The notes under the pieces were generated by a model that had not been told where the DNA came from, ran no database searches, and was given only the letters and a program-made list of their open reading frames with translations. A DNA stretch of 64,000 bases from CAVQAH01 sp963784195 (GTDB lineage: Bacteria; Acidobacteriota; Vicinamibacteria; Vicinamibacterales; 2-12-FULL-66-21), in contig CAWARA010000020.1 in NCBI GenBank assembly GCA_963784195.1, forward strand, positions 744,001-808,000, in the 5' to 3' direction. This document shows positions 8,674-18,810 of the stretch, one piece after another. Positions within the stretch are counted from its first letter, which is position 1. Every line of letters starts with the position of its first letter. The position numbers and the translations under genes were made by a program.

Positions 8674-10033
8674 ATGCGCACGATCATCATCGCCATCGCT
8701 CTGACCTTTTCAACTGCCGGACTGCCTCAATCGGGACCTGTGTCACAGCCAGCGCGCGCGGAGTTATCGGCTCCAGGACCTGACCTGGCGGGAGGCGGAA
8801 CAAGTCCTGACACCCGAAACGGTCGTATTGATTCCACTTGGGGCTGCGACCGTCGAGCACGGACCGCACCTGAAGCTGCACAGCGATCAGCTGATAGCTG
8901 AGCACTTGACGGCCCGCGCCGCGGCGTCCACATCGGTCGTCGTCGCTCCCACACTCACGTATCACTATTATCCTGCGTTCCTCGAGTATCCTGGCTCCAC
9001 TTCTCTGTCGCTCAACAGCGCGCGGGAGGCGACGGCCGATATCGTCCGCAGCCTGGCGCGCTTCGGCCCGCGACGTTTCTACGTGTTGAACACCGGCATG
9101 ACGACACGACCCTCGCTGGAGGCCTCAGCGCAGGCTCTCGCCAGTGATGGCATCCTTTTCCGATATACGGATTGGGAGCCGCGGCTCGACATGGCGGCTC
9201 GCGGTCTGCGCGAACAGGAAGGCGGAAGCCACGCCGACGAGATCGAAACGTCGATGCTGCTGCACATCGATCGCGCCAGCGTCGACATGACGCGTGCGGC
9301 AAAAGAGTTCGCCCGGCGCACCGAGCCGTTCATGCTGACTCGCCATCCCGGAATGCGCGGGATCTATTCGGAGACCGGCGTCTGGGGCGATCCGACGCGG
9401 GCGACCGCCGAGAAAGGGCGTTTCGTTGTCGACGCCCTCACGTCACAGATCGTCAAGGAAATCGAATCGCTGAGAAACAGTCCGCTACCGGCCGCGGCGG
9501 GCACGTCGGATCGGCCGAGGGCGGCAGATCGCAGCCCGATCGCTCGCGCAACGCTCGACGCGGCCGGGTGCAGCGAAGGGGACGCCCGTGCCGTTCGAGG
9601 TATTGGCGACGTGTTTGCGTCCCACTGGGCGAACGCTGATGCCGAAAGCCTGGGCCGCCTGTGGACAGTAAACGGCGATATCGTGCATCCGGACGCATCG
9701 GTCGAACGGACGCCTGTGATCATCACGCAGAATAGAGCTGAACTGTTCAAGCGGCGAGAGTATCGCGCCACGCGCCATCCGATGCAGGTCGGCCCAATCC
9801 GCTGCCTTGCCGACGGCCTGGCGGTTGCGGACGGAAAATGGGAATTGCGGGGGATCACTGACGCAAACGGCAAGTTCCTGCCCTCGTTGCGCGGGCTCTT
9901 TACCATGGTCGTCGAGCGCTCGGACTCGACGTGGAGGATCGTAGCCTATCGTTACACCATCGATCCTGCAGGTCCAACTGTCCCCACTCTTCTGAAAAGA
10001 CCTGGATATCCGGGAGAGGCTGACCTTCGCTGA
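8674..10033 (+). CDS. Exported creatininase-family amidohydrolase fused to a SnoaL-like domain (one frame change)
   Basis: ATG 8674 starts a signal peptide (MRTIIIAIALTFSTAGLPQ). The creatininase domain, including LTWREAEQVL, VLIPLGAATVEHGPHLKLHSD (metal ligands E, H, D), LNTG and GGSHADEIETSMLLHI (second H/E set), is in the next frame. The switch falls near the GCGCGCGCGG run at 8752-8761, a slippage-prone tract; removing one base gives about 452 residues. After a proline/alanine linker near residue 275, a roughly 130-residue C-terminal region (GDVFASHWANADAESLGRLW to VVERSDSTWRIVAYRY) fits a SnoaL/DUF4440-type cone fold. Creatininase-family enzymes cleave cyclic or linear amides with a binuclear metal centre. 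Substrate is unknown; the fusion and the export signal are unusual. Confidence 0.8.
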
Positions 10034-10064
10034 ACGGGCCGTGGCCTCGCCCAGCGGCGGTGGT

Positions 10065-11418
10065 TCAACGCACGGCGTGTCGCTCCGCCGTCACTTTGAT
10101 GTGTGCGAGCACCCGCTTGTGGATGTCGTGCAGGATGCGGTCGGCAATCATGTTCCAGTACGGGGCTGGCGACATCCGCAACGTGTACCAGCTATGGCCC
10201 TCGAGACGCGTGCGTCCGCCGGGCAGGGCGGTCAGCCGGAACTCGCCCCGCTCGGTTCGGAAGTATCCATCCAGATGGGGGGCATACACCTTCGAGTACG
10301 GGCTCCACTCCTGTAGCGGCGGCGGATGGCTCGCCACATCGAACGCCAGCCGATGCGGAGCGTCCCAGGCGGTGATCGGTTCGACGAATGCACCGGTCGT
10401 GAATTCGCAGTAGCGCATCGCGCCGACACCGCTTCCGACGATCCGGGCCCGCAGGGGATACGCGAGGCCCGTCCGGAAGTACCACGCCGGCGGCGCCGAG
10501 ATCTCCTCGAACGATACGACAAACGGCCACACCTGCTCGGGTGACGCATCCACCTCGATCGTCGTCGTCACCACCCGCGCGGGGACTGGGCTCGTCGCGT
10601 GCTCGATGAGCGAGCCGGCCGGCACGAGAGCAAAAACCATCGCCAATCCGGCAAATGTCGTGGAGTGCCTGCGCGCGACCGAGTGCCCGACGAGCGCGCC
10701 AAGCACGACGATCGGCGACGCGATCGGGATGGCCATCAGGATGCAGACCATACCCTCGATCGCGACGAGCGTCAGGGCAAGCCCGCCTCCGGCTAGTGAC
10801 AGGAACGCCGCCAGGATGCCGCGGTAGGTCTCGAGACCGCCGGTTCGCCCGCACACATACGCTGCCACCGCGCCCATGAGAAATGGCGTGCCGACAAAAA
10901 GCGTGATGCCGTACGTCTGGCCGAGAAGCCCCACCGCCGTGAGGACCACACCCGTCAACGCGCCCGCCATGCCGCCCCACAGGTACTGCCATTCGTGGGG
11001 ATCGTCCGGCGCTCCCGGGCTCGCGTGTCGAAGCCGGCCGTCCCGCCGTGGGCAGCATCGCGAGCACCGCCATCAGCAGGTAGTTGAGTCCTGGCAGGAA
11101 GAACGCGACGACCCACCATGGCGAAACTCCGGCGTCTTCAGCACGCCGCACGCTCATCGTCACACCAATCCAGACGAATGGCAGCGCAAAGAGCAGGAGG
11201 GCCAGCCCGAGCCCCGGTGAGAACTGAACGACCTTCGGACCGGTCATCGACACGAGAGGAACCAGGTAATCGAACGGGGTCCACACCATCCCGGCTGCGA
11301 AGTAGATGACGCTGGCGTCGACGATGTATTTGGCGAGGGAGAGGACCAGGCCGACGATGAGATATTCTCTCCGCCCGACCGGCTCGTCGAGCCGGGCGAA
11401 AAGAGCGCGGAGCATCAT
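10065..11418 (-). CDS. DUF805 membrane domain fused to a SRPBCC (polyketide-cyclase/START-like) domain (one frame change)
   Basis: The start at ATG 11418 gives a DUF805-like N-terminus: LDEPVGRREYL, several helices and the signature RRAEDAGVSPWW near residue 88. The frame then changes between about 11000 and 11040 (one extra base). The continuing frame adds further helices (TGVVLTAVGLLGQTYG, CGRTGG) and, from about residue 310, a soluble SRPBCC domain: TTTIEVDASPEQVWPFVVSF, GLAYPLRARIVG and the long C-terminal helix YWNMIADRILHDIHKRVLAHI. The corrected length is about 450 residues. The SRPBCC fold suggests binding of a hydrophobic ligand at the membrane. No function is known for this combination. 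Confidence 0.65.
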
Positions 11419-11460
11419 TTGCGGGATTCTACGCTATGAGACTGCCGCGGAGCCGTTCCC

Positions 11461-11488
11461 GCGGACCACGGACTGCGGACCAGTGACC
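11461..11488 (+). repeat. Four-unit heptamer array, CGGACCA/CGGACTG type
   Basis: Units of 7 nt run from 11461 to 11488 in the gap between divergent genes, 21 bases before the start of the second D-aminoacylase. GCGGACC occurs twice, alternating with ACGGACT, and AGTGACC is the last unit. The same CGGACT words recur in the array at 56089-56102. Confidence 0.6.
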
Positions 11489-11509
11489 GAACCTGACATA
11501 ATCCGCTAC

Positions 11510-13211
11510 ATGCTTTCACGCGCCCTGACTCTGACGGTTTCGTTGACTCTTGCCCTCGCGACGTTCGTTGGGTTCACCCGACCGGTCGCGCAAGCGCGCT
11601 ACGACGTGATCATCCGTGGCGGCACGCTCTACGACGGCACGGGAGCGGCCGGCCGGCGCGCCGATGTGGCGATCCGTGGCGACCGGATCGCCGGAGTTGG
11701 TGATTTCGCCAGTGCAGCGGCGACGACCGTGATCGACGCGAAAGGTCTGGCTGTGTCGCCGGGCTTCATCAACATGTTGTCGTGGGCGACGGAATCATTG
11801 CTCGTCGACGGCCGGTCGCAGGGCGACATCCGCCAGGGTGTGACGCTGGAGATATTCGGCGAGGGCAACTCGATGGGTCCGCTGAACGACGACATGAAGA
11901 AGCGGATGGTCGAGCAGATGGGCGACATCAAGTACGACATCACGTGGACCACACTGTCGGAGTATTTGCGGGAGCTCGAGCGGCGAGGCGTCTCGACGAA
12001 CGTGGCCTCGTACCTCGGAGCGACGACCGTTCGCGAACACGTGATCGGCCTCGAGGACAAGAAGCCCACGCCCCAACAGCTCGACGCCATGCGCGCGATC
12101 GTCCGCAAGGAGATGGAAGCAGGCGCGCTGGGCATCGGGTCGTCCTTGATTTATGCGCCGGCGTTCTACGCCTCGACCGAAGAGCTCATCGAGCTGTGCA
12201 AGGTTGCGGCAAGCTATCGAGGCAAGTACATCTCGCACATGCGCAGCGAGGGCAATCGATTGCTGGAAGCGGTGGAGGAACTGATTCGTATCAGCCGCGA
12301 GGCAAAGATTCCGGCTGAGATCTATCACCTGAAGGCGGCAGGCCAGGCGAACTGGGCGAAGATGGACAAGGTCATCCAGATGGTCGAGCAGGCGCGGAAA
12401 GAGGGCCTGAAGATCACCGCCGACATGTATACCTACCCGGCTGGCGCGACAGGGCTCGACGCCGCGATGCCGCCGTGGGTCCTCGATGGCGGCTACGAGG
12501 CCGCTTACAAGCGACTCGCCGATCCAGAAATGCGAAAGAAGATCGCGAACGCCATCACCACGCCGACCAACGACTGGGAGAACCTCTACCTCGCCGCAGG
12601 ATCACCCGATCGCGTGCTGCTCGTCGAGTTCAAGTCGGAGAAGCTGAAGCCGCTGACCGGCAAGACGCTCGCCGAGGCCGCGAAACTGCGGGGAGAGAAT
12701 CCGGTCGACACCATCATGAACCTCGTGCTCGAAGACCGGACGCGTGTGGGCACCGTGTACTTCATGATGAGCGAGGACAACATCCGGAAGCAGCTCCGCT
12801 TGCCGTGGGTCTCGCTCGGATCGGATGCGGGATCGATGGCCCCGGAGCCGCCCTTCACGCGGTCATCGGCGCACCCACGAGCGTATGGCAACTTCGCGCG
12901 GCTGCTCGGGCGTTACGTGCGGGACGAGAAGATCATCCCGCTGGCGGAGGCCGTGCACCGCATGTCAGGCCTGCCGGCAACGAACCTCGACCTGAAGGAT
13001 CGGGGGTTCGTCCGTGAGGGGATGTTCGCCGACGTCGTCGTATTCGACCCTGCGACGATCGCCGACCGCGCCACTTTCGAGAAGCCTCACCAGTATTCGG
13101 CTGGGCATGCAGCACGTCTTCGTGAATGGTGTCCAGGTGCTCAAGAACGGTGAACACACGGGCGCCAAGCCGGGTCGTGCCGTGTGGGGGCCTGGACGAA
13201 AGGCGTCATGA
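11510..13211 (+). CDS. D-aminoacylase paralogue lacking the first metal-binding His pair (one 3' frame change)
   Basis: ATG 11510 opens a signal peptide (about residues 1-28, ending VAQA) before YDVIIRGGTLYDGTG. The fold and length (566 residues when corrected) are those of D-aminoacylase/N-acyl-D-amino-acid amidohydrolases. However, the HxH motif is replaced: the strand reads SPGFINMLSWATE instead of PGFIDVHTH, and the bridging Cys motif GNCG reads GEGNSMGP. Later ligand positions remain: ISHMRSEG, IYHLKAAG and GSDAGSMA. The frame changes near 13100 (TTCGGCTG; one extra G): the family's terminal strand MQHVFVNGVQVLKNGEHTG follows in the next frame, to the TGA at 13209-13211. Altered metal chemistry or a non-hydrolytic role is plausible. 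An intact paralogue is at 325-1927. Confidence 0.85.
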
Positions 13212-13251
13212 CGCGCGAGGCCGTGGATCGAGCATCGAGATCGGAGTGAGC

Positions 13252-13980
13252 GTGCAGATCGAACATCATCATTGGCATTCACCGCGGCTCGGACACGCTA
13301 TGGGCATCGCAGTGTTTGGACACTGGGGCATGCCGTTAATGGCGTTTCCCACGAGCCATGGCGACGAGTGGGAGCACGAGCGCAACGGGATGGTGTCCGC
13401 GATCGGTGAGTTCATCGAGGCCGGACGAATCAAGCTCTTTTGCGTCGGCTCCAACAATCATGAGTCGTTTCTGAACGACGGCGCGCACCCGTTCCACAAG
13501 AGCTGGCGTCAGCGGATGTTCGACGAGTACATCCGTGACGAAGTGGTGCCCTTCGTTCACGCCAGTTGTCAGACGGCGGGCATTCCCATTACCACCATGG
13601 GCGCCTCGCTCGGCGGCTATCACGCAGCGAACACGCTCTTCCGGTATCCGCACATGTTCAAGCGCTGCTACGCGCTCTCGGGCGTGTACGATCTGCGGCG
13701 CTACATGGGTGGGATGTACGACGAGAACTTCTACTTCCACAACCCTGTGGACTATCTCGCCAACCTCAGCGATCCGTGGATCATGGGCCAGCTCGGGACG
13801 TGCGAGATCCGTCTGGCCACCGGAACCGGTCCGTGGGAGAACAGCAGCTTTACCTACGAGCTGTCGGCGATCCTGGCCCGGAAAGGGATCAACCATCATC
13901 TCGATGATTGGGGGCCTCGAGGCGGCCACGACTGGCCGTACTGGAAGGATCAGATGCGCGAGTACCTGCGGGCCTGGTAA
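13252..13980 (+). CDS. Esterase family protein (alpha/beta hydrolase, esterase D-like)
   Basis: GTG 13252 has a GGAG six bases upstream (13243-13246); GTG 13246 is an alternative. About 242 residues with a putative-esterase (PF00756-type) fold. The nucleophile elbow is GASLGGYHA, the oxyanion region lies around VFGHWGMPLMAFPTS, and the acid and His are in LDDWGPRGGHDWPYW. The family hydrolyses carboxylic esters or thioesters in the cytoplasm. The gene begins about 40 bases after the D-aminoacylase paralogue and may be co-transcribed with it. No signal peptide is visible. Confidence 0.85.
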   Translation: MQIEHHHWHSPRLGHAMGIAVFGHWGMPLMAFPTSHGDEWEHERNGMVSAIGEFIEAGRIKLFCVGSNNHESFLNDGAHPFHKSWRQRMFDEYIRDEVVPFVHASCQTAGIPITTMGASLGGYHAANTLFRYPHMFKRCYALSGVYDLRRYMGGMYDENFYFHNPVDYLANLSDPWIMGQLGTCEIRLATGTGPWENSSFTYELSAILARKGINHHLDDWGPRGGHDWPYWKDQMREYLRAW

Positions 13981-13983
13981 CGC

Positions 13984-15040
13984 TCAGGCCGTCATGCTCG
14001 CGCGCTCGCCGAGATCGAATCGATCGAGCAGATACTGACCTTCGGCGATCACCTGCTCGTTGTCTATCCACACGTCACAGCCACGAGTCAGTACGTCCAC
14101 GTGCGTGCGCGACGACCACTCCGCGTGAGTCTGGTTTCCGTAGGGATCGCCGAACGCGATGTGCACACCGGGCATCTTCTCGTCCTGCAGCAGGATTCCG
14201 ATCATGTCCCGGAGACCGAGGTTCGTCCCGAAGGCAAGCTCGCCCACCCGATCGCTGTTGGCGTCGGTGTGACAATAAGACCAGAAGTCGCGTTCGAGAT
14301 CCTTGCGCTCGCTGCGTGCGGAGACCAGCCGGCCGCCGCGGATTTCCAGGATCAGTGGCGCCGATTCCAGGCTGCCGTATTTGGCGTTGAAGTAATCGCC
14401 CGCCGTTCCGTCGCAGACGAACGTGCCGTCGACCGACCCCGGCGTCGTGAACACCTCGCCCGCCGGCAGATTCGACCAGTACCGGGGATTGATGATGCCG
14501 CTCGTCTTCACCCAGGCGAGTGAATGATCGAACGACGCCGTGAAGTCGCGTTCCACCGGACGTTCTCACCGTGAGCGCCCTGGCAGTCTGCATCCGGCTG
14601 CACAACTGCTGACTCAGGCGATCGACCAGGCGATAGTCGGCGCGCATTCCCTCGCGCATGATGCGCGGAGTGACCCCGACCATGTGCGCGTAGCGAATGC
14701 GCCGCCGCTCGACCACAGCCACGATGGCCATCCGCGAACCGAGCTCGCCTTCCTGTGGCTGGACGCACAGGATGCCGGCGTCCGCTACTTCGAGCGCTGC
14801 CAACACTTCCGGGGGCGCCGATCGGAACGGCCGTGACGCAATCGATTCGAGCAACAGCGGCCGCACGTCAGCGCCCTGGTCGTTCAGCGCCAGGTTCAGG
14901 CTCGCCGCGACTTGCCTGCTCGCTTCATCGGCAATCAGCGCCACGCTTTCGCCGGGCTTGATCGCGAGACACACTTCCACCGCATTACGGGCACCCGGCA
15001 TCAGATCGGCGTTCGGCTCACCAAAGGTCATCCATTTCAT
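13984..15040 (-). CDS. M29-type (aminopeptidase T-like) leucyl aminopeptidase, one frame change
   Basis: ATG 15040 (or 15031) starts MKWMTFGEPNADLMPGARN. Corrected length is about 351 residues. The N-terminal half has IKPGESVALIADEASRQVA and GADVRPLLLES. The frame changes near 14555 with one extra base, after which the conserved body continues (ERDFTASFDHSLAW, GEVFTTPGSVDGTFVCDG, ELAFGTN, DEKMPGVHIAFGDPYG, HVDVLTRGCDVWIDNE). The Glu, His and Asp residues in GEVFTTP, ELAFGTN, HIAFGD and HVD are the metal-binding set of M29 peptidases. It would release N-terminal residues from peptides in the cytoplasm. It is divergent from the alpha/beta hydrolase and convergent with the esterase, 3 bases apart. 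Confidence 0.85.
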
Positions 15041-15073
15041 TGTAACAGGCGCTGCCGGAGTACCATTGTCGGC

Positions 15074-15933
15074 GTGCCTCTGCTTAGGCGCGACGGCGTC
15101 GATCTGTCGTATGAATCCGAGGGAACCGGTCCGTCGATTCTGCTCGTTCAAGGCGCCGGCACAGTAGGCGAAGCCTGGCGCCCTCAAATTGCGACGCTGC
15201 AGCGATCGTTCAGGTGCATCAGCTTCGACAACCGCGGGATGGGCGGAAGCGGTCTGCCCGCAGGCGATCTGACCATCGAAGCCATGGCCAGCGATGCGCT
15301 GGCGCTCATGGACTCGCTCGGAATCGATCGCTTTCACGTGGCCGGGCATTCGATGGGCGGGCTGATCGCCCAACAGATAGCGCTACTCGCTCGAGCACGC
15401 GTAATCAGCCTCGCGTTGATGTGCACGTTCGCACACGGCTGGCAGGGATCACGTCTCACCCCCGCAATGCTGGTGACGGCGCTCCGCATGCGAATCGGCA
15501 CGCGCCAAATGCGGCGGAACGCCTTTACCGAGCTGGTCATGCCGGCCGCATATCTGCGTCAGGTCGATCGCGCCAAGCTCGCCGAGCAGCTCGCGCCGCT
15601 GTTCGGCCGGGACCTTGCGGAGCAGCCGCCGGTCGTGATGAAACAGGTCCGCGCGATGTCCCGTTTCGACGCGGGCCAGGATTGAATACTCTGTCTGGTA
15701 TCCCGACGCTCGTGCTGAGCGCGTCGGAAGATCGCATTGCCGAACCTCGGTTCGGCCGTGAACTGGCGCAGCTGATCCCCGGCGCGCGCTACGTCGAGAT
15801 CGATGGTGCCGGCCACGGCGTCACGATTCAGCTGGCGGATAAGGTCAATGACCTCTTCGTCCAGCACCTGCGCGCTGCAGAAGCCGCGTCAGCGGGCCCG
15901 CAGCAGCAGCTCGCAGTGAACCTCGTCCCCTGA
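15074..15933 (+). CDS. Alpha/beta-fold hydrolase (one frame change)
   Basis: GTG 15074 begins VPLLRRDGVDLSYESEG, the usual first strand; earlier frame-mates overlap the divergent aminopeptidase. The oxyanion motif is VQGAGTVGEAW, the nucleophile elbow GHSMGG (near residue 90) and the acid and His are in LSASEDRI and DGAGHGVT. The frame breaks at about 15682 (GGATTGAAT; one T is probably missing), separating AMSRFDAGQD from NTLSGIPTLVLS. Corrected length is about 286 residues. Such enzymes hydrolyse esters, lactones or similar bonds; the substrate is unknown. The 3' end overlaps the convergent methyltransferase by 45 bases. Confidence 0.85.
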
Positions 15934-16548
15934 CCGCCGCAGTTCCTCGAATGGCCGCACGCCGAGTGTCTTGAGCTGATTGGTCTCGGCGTCGTGCTCG
16001 ACGATCGTGCAGTCGCTCATGTCGAAGGCATCGGCCGCAACACAGTGATCGAGTACGTTCGTGCCAAAGTCGGTGGTCGTCCGCGTCAGCAGATAGGTCA
16101 GCGGGCTCAGCCGCGCAAAGTCTGCCAGATATGAGAGGCAAGCCTGCGGCTCGATGTGTTGCAGCACCAGCGACGCGAAAATGAGGTCGAAGCGCTGCTG
16201 TGTCACGCTGGACCAGTCATCCCAGAGCCCGTCGACCGTCACCGGCGCGATGTCGCGGCATCGCTCGATCATCGGCGGCAGGTCGAACCCGTAGACACGC
16301 CGGGCACGCCCCTGCAGGTAAGGAAAGTTCCGGCCAACACCGCAGCCAAAGTCCAGAACAGAATCAGGACCAGGGGGCAAATCGACAGTCGGGATATACG
16401 GCGTGAACGGCTTGCCGGCCTTGAACCCCGTCAGAATTCGTTCGCGAAGTTCGTCAGCGTCGGCACCGCGCGCCACCGACAGCCAGTCGTCGAGACCAGA
16501 GGCTTTGACCGGCTCGACTCTGGGTTTTTGCGTCATTTGGTCGGTCAA
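15889..16548 (-). CDS. Class I SAM-dependent methyltransferase
   Basis: 219 residues from ATG 16548 (ATG 16536 also possible). SAM motif I is VLDFGCGVGRNFPYL near residue 65, followed by VYGFDLPPMI and the motif IV region FDLIFASLVLQHI. The rest is a compact Rossmann domain without extra domains. The target is unknown. Its 3' 45 bases overlap the end of the convergent hydrolase gene. A GC-rich 6-bp hairpin (16555-16570) separates it from the upstream map gene. Confidence 0.8.
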   Translation of the reverse strand: MTDQMTQKPRVEPVKASGLDDWLSVARGADADELRERILTGFKAGKPFTPYIPTVDLPPGPDSVLDFGCGVGRNFPYLQGRARRVYGFDLPPMIERCRDIAPVTVDGLWDDWSSVTQQRFDLIFASLVLQHIEPQACLSYLADFARLSPLTYLLTRTTTDFGTNVLDHCVAADAFDMSDCTIVEHDAETNQLKTLGVRPFEELRRSGDEVHCELLLRAR

Positions 16549-16605
16549 GGCCGCCCGCGCGTCAGCGCGGCGTTATCAAACAATGACATGTTGCGCTGGC
16601 CGTCC

Positions 16606-17349
16606 TTACGCCGCAGTGAGCAGCGTCGGCGCGTCGCGGGTGATGACGAGCGTGTGCTCGTAGTGCGCTGCCAGGCTGCCGTCGGCCGTGCGGATCGTCC
16701 AGCCGTCCCCGCTCTCAATCGCGCGGCCCGATCCGGCGCAGATGATCGGCTCGATGGTGATGACGAGGCCTTCGGTCAGGACATCCTTCTGACGCGGGTT
16801 GTAGGAATTGGGAACGCTCGGCGGTTCGTGAATCGTCCTTCCGATTCCATGGCCATCCAGCCCGCGCACGACGGAAAACCCGAACCCGCGGACCTCACGT
16901 TCGATGACCCTGCCGATTTCGCTCACACGCCGGCCCGCACGCGCCACTTCGAGCGCGCGCTCGAACGCCCGTTTCGCACATCGTCTCAGCCGCTGCGCCT
17001 CGTCCGATCCGGTCCCCACGACGACCGTCCGCGCCGCATCCGCCATGTAGCCGTCTTTCTCAGCCGTCACGTCGAGCTTGACGATGTCTCCGCGTTCGAC
17101 GCGCCGTGATCCCGGGACGCCGTGAACGACCTCATCGTTGACGCTGATGAGGGCGGACCCGGGGAATCCATACACCATCGCCGGCGCCGAACGCGCACCA
17201 TGCTCGGCAAACACCCCCGCCGCGATCGCGTCGAGCTCAGCGGTCGTGATGCCCACCTTCACGTGCTTCTCGAGCGCATCGAGCGTCAGGCGCACGACCC
17301 GCGCCACCTGCCGCAACCCCCGCCAGTCAGTCTCCGATTCGATCGACAT
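16606..17349 (-). CDS. map: Methionine aminopeptidase, type I
   Basis: 247 residues, the size of type I (type Ia) enzymes with no N-terminal extension. The five metal ligands are visible: Asp93 (KLDVTAEKDG), Asp104 (YMADAA), His167 (GLDGHGIG), Glu200 (TIEPI) and Glu231 (HYEHTLVI); the substrate-site His76 (VVHGVPG) and His174 (TIHEPP) are also present. It removes the initiator Met from nascent proteins. The gene is last in a minus-strand series after the ATP-grasp ligase operon, but a 66-base gap separates them. Housekeeping map often lies by secY/infA; this stand-alone copy may be a second one. Confidence 0.95.
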   Translation of the reverse strand: MSIESETDWRGLRQVARVVRLTLDALEKHVKVGITTAELDAIAAGVFAEHGARSAPAMVYGFPGSALISVNDEVVHGVPGSRRVERGDIVKLDVTAEKDGYMADAARTVVVGTGSDEAQRLRRCAKRAFERALEVARAGRRVSEIGRVIEREVRGFGFSVVRGLDGHGIGRTIHEPPSVPNSYNPRQKDVLTEGLVITIEPIICAGSGRAIESGDGWTIRTADGSLAAHYEHTLVITRDAPTLLTAA

Positions 17350-17415
17350 CGGTCGCCACTCCGTCCCAGTACGTCAGTGCACGTGCACGTCGTCACGTCG
17401 TACGTAGTTCGTTCC

Positions 17416-18759
17416 TCACCCGAGCACAAACGCCGGCACTTGCCCTCCCCCTGCCGTTACGTTCGCCAGGCCGCTGGCGCTGAGGCGTGTCAGGTACCCA
17501 CCCATTCGACCACGGAACAGATAGGGGGCGAAATCGACGAGCACGTCCCGCATCGCGACGTTTCCATCGGTATCGAATTGCGGGAAAATTTCGCGCCTCA
17601 CTGGGATGCGTTCCTGGACGATCCACGTCCCTCGCCGATCTTTCAGCGCCGACGTCAACGCTTCGTCCCATTGACTTATCGACATCTCCCAGCCAAGCAG
17701 GACCCCTTTGCCGCCGTACTCGTCGTTGGGCTTGAGCACGAACTGGTCGCGCTGCGCTCGCACCAGATCGAGGAGCCCGCTTCGCGCGCCGTTCTTCTCT
17801 GTGGCAATGTCCTCGAGGACGCGTGTCCACGGCACGTGCGCGCGGATGATGGACCGCTCCTCGGCCGCAAAGAGCGCGTCGTTTCGAGGATCGGTCAACA
17901 CCGCAAAGAACGCTTTCTTGTGAGGGATCTTGCAGCGGAACGTGTTGGCCACGCAAACGGCGCCCGCCTCGCAGGCATCGACCAGCGCCGCACATTCGCC
18001 GGGCCGCGCCACGATGTCGTTGATCAGGACGCGGCGATACACGAGATCGATCCGCCGGCCGCCTGCCGTCAGCACGCCGTTCTCGAACACGAGCTCGCGC
18101 GGATCGCACACGAACGTTGGAACTCCCGACGCCTCGAAAGCGTCGCGCAGGATCTCGAACTCGGTCCAGGTCGGCACCTCCCGCCAGTCGACAATCGCCA
18201 TCGCCGGAGGGCTGGCGGTGCCTCCCCATTCGCGGTAGCTGCCGATGAGCGCCTCCAGCAGCTTCTCGATCGGCCGATGGAAGCGCACGTCCCTGCCGTT
18301 CTTGAAACGCGCCATGACCGGGAGCGCGTCGAACAGCTCCGCGAGGCGCTGCGTGTATCCCGGACCGGCCGGCGACTCGGCGTTGTATTCGGCGAAGTGA
18401 AGTGAATCCGGAAGCAGGAACGCGTCGAGCCTGGACGCGGTGCTCGCAGTCCCGTAGCCAGGATCGATCCGAATCAGCTTCTCTTCTGGTTCAGTGATGC
18501 CGAGCTGATCGAACAGCGGCCGGGACTCGAGCGCCGCCTGCGCGACGCGCTCGCCCGCTGACGCGAGTGTTTCGGCAGCGCGGCGGATTCGCGACTCGTC
18601 GGTGGCGCTCAGGAAGAACGGCCGGAGGAAGGGGCAGTGGACCCGATCGCCGAAGGTCAGCCGCCGGGCTCTCATGGAATCCGAGAACGTCCGGCAGAAC
18701 TCGGGCGTCAGGTAGTCGTCATCCCGAAGCAGATTGTGCCAGCGCTCGATTGCGTCCAT
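17416..18759 (-). CDS. Circularly permuted ATP-grasp ligase
   Basis: 447 residues. The order of ATP-grasp elements is permuted: the metal-binding strand FAEYNAESPAGPGY (E, N) lies near residue 125, ahead of the ATP-binding lysine strands QFVLKPNDEYGGKGVLLGWE (about 340) and TWIVQERIPV. This matches circularly permuted ATP-grasp proteins related to the glutathionylspermidine synthase fold, which form amide bonds through an acyl-phosphate. Substrates are unknown. It is the last gene of a three-gene ligase cluster, 51 bases after the second ATP-grasp gene. The N-terminal 90 residues are helical, basic and specific to this family. Confidence 0.8.
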   Translation of the reverse strand: MDAIERWHNLLRDDDYLTPEFCRTFSDSMRARRLTFGDRVHCPFLRPFFLSATDESRIRRAAETLASAGERVAQAALESRPLFDQLGITEPEEKLIRIDPGYGTASTASRLDAFLLPDSLHFAEYNAESPAGPGYTQRLAELFDALPVMARFKNGRDVRFHRPIEKLLEALIGSYREWGGTASPPAMAIVDWREVPTWTEFEILRDAFEASGVPTFVCDPRELVFENGVLTAGGRRIDLVYRRVLINDIVARPGECAALVDACEAGAVCVANTFRCKIPHKKAFFAVLTDPRNDALFAAEERSIIRAHVPWTRVLEDIATEKNGARSGLLDLVRAQRDQFVLKPNDEYGGKGVLLGWEMSISQWDEALTSALKDRRGTWIVQERIPVRREIFPQFDTDGNVAMRDVLVDFAPYLFRGRMGGYLTRLSASGLANVTAGGGQVPAFVLG

Positions 18760-18810
18760 GGAGGTAACGCCTGCCCTGAGAGCCGAAGGGGCCTGTAGCC
18801 CGGCGAAGGG

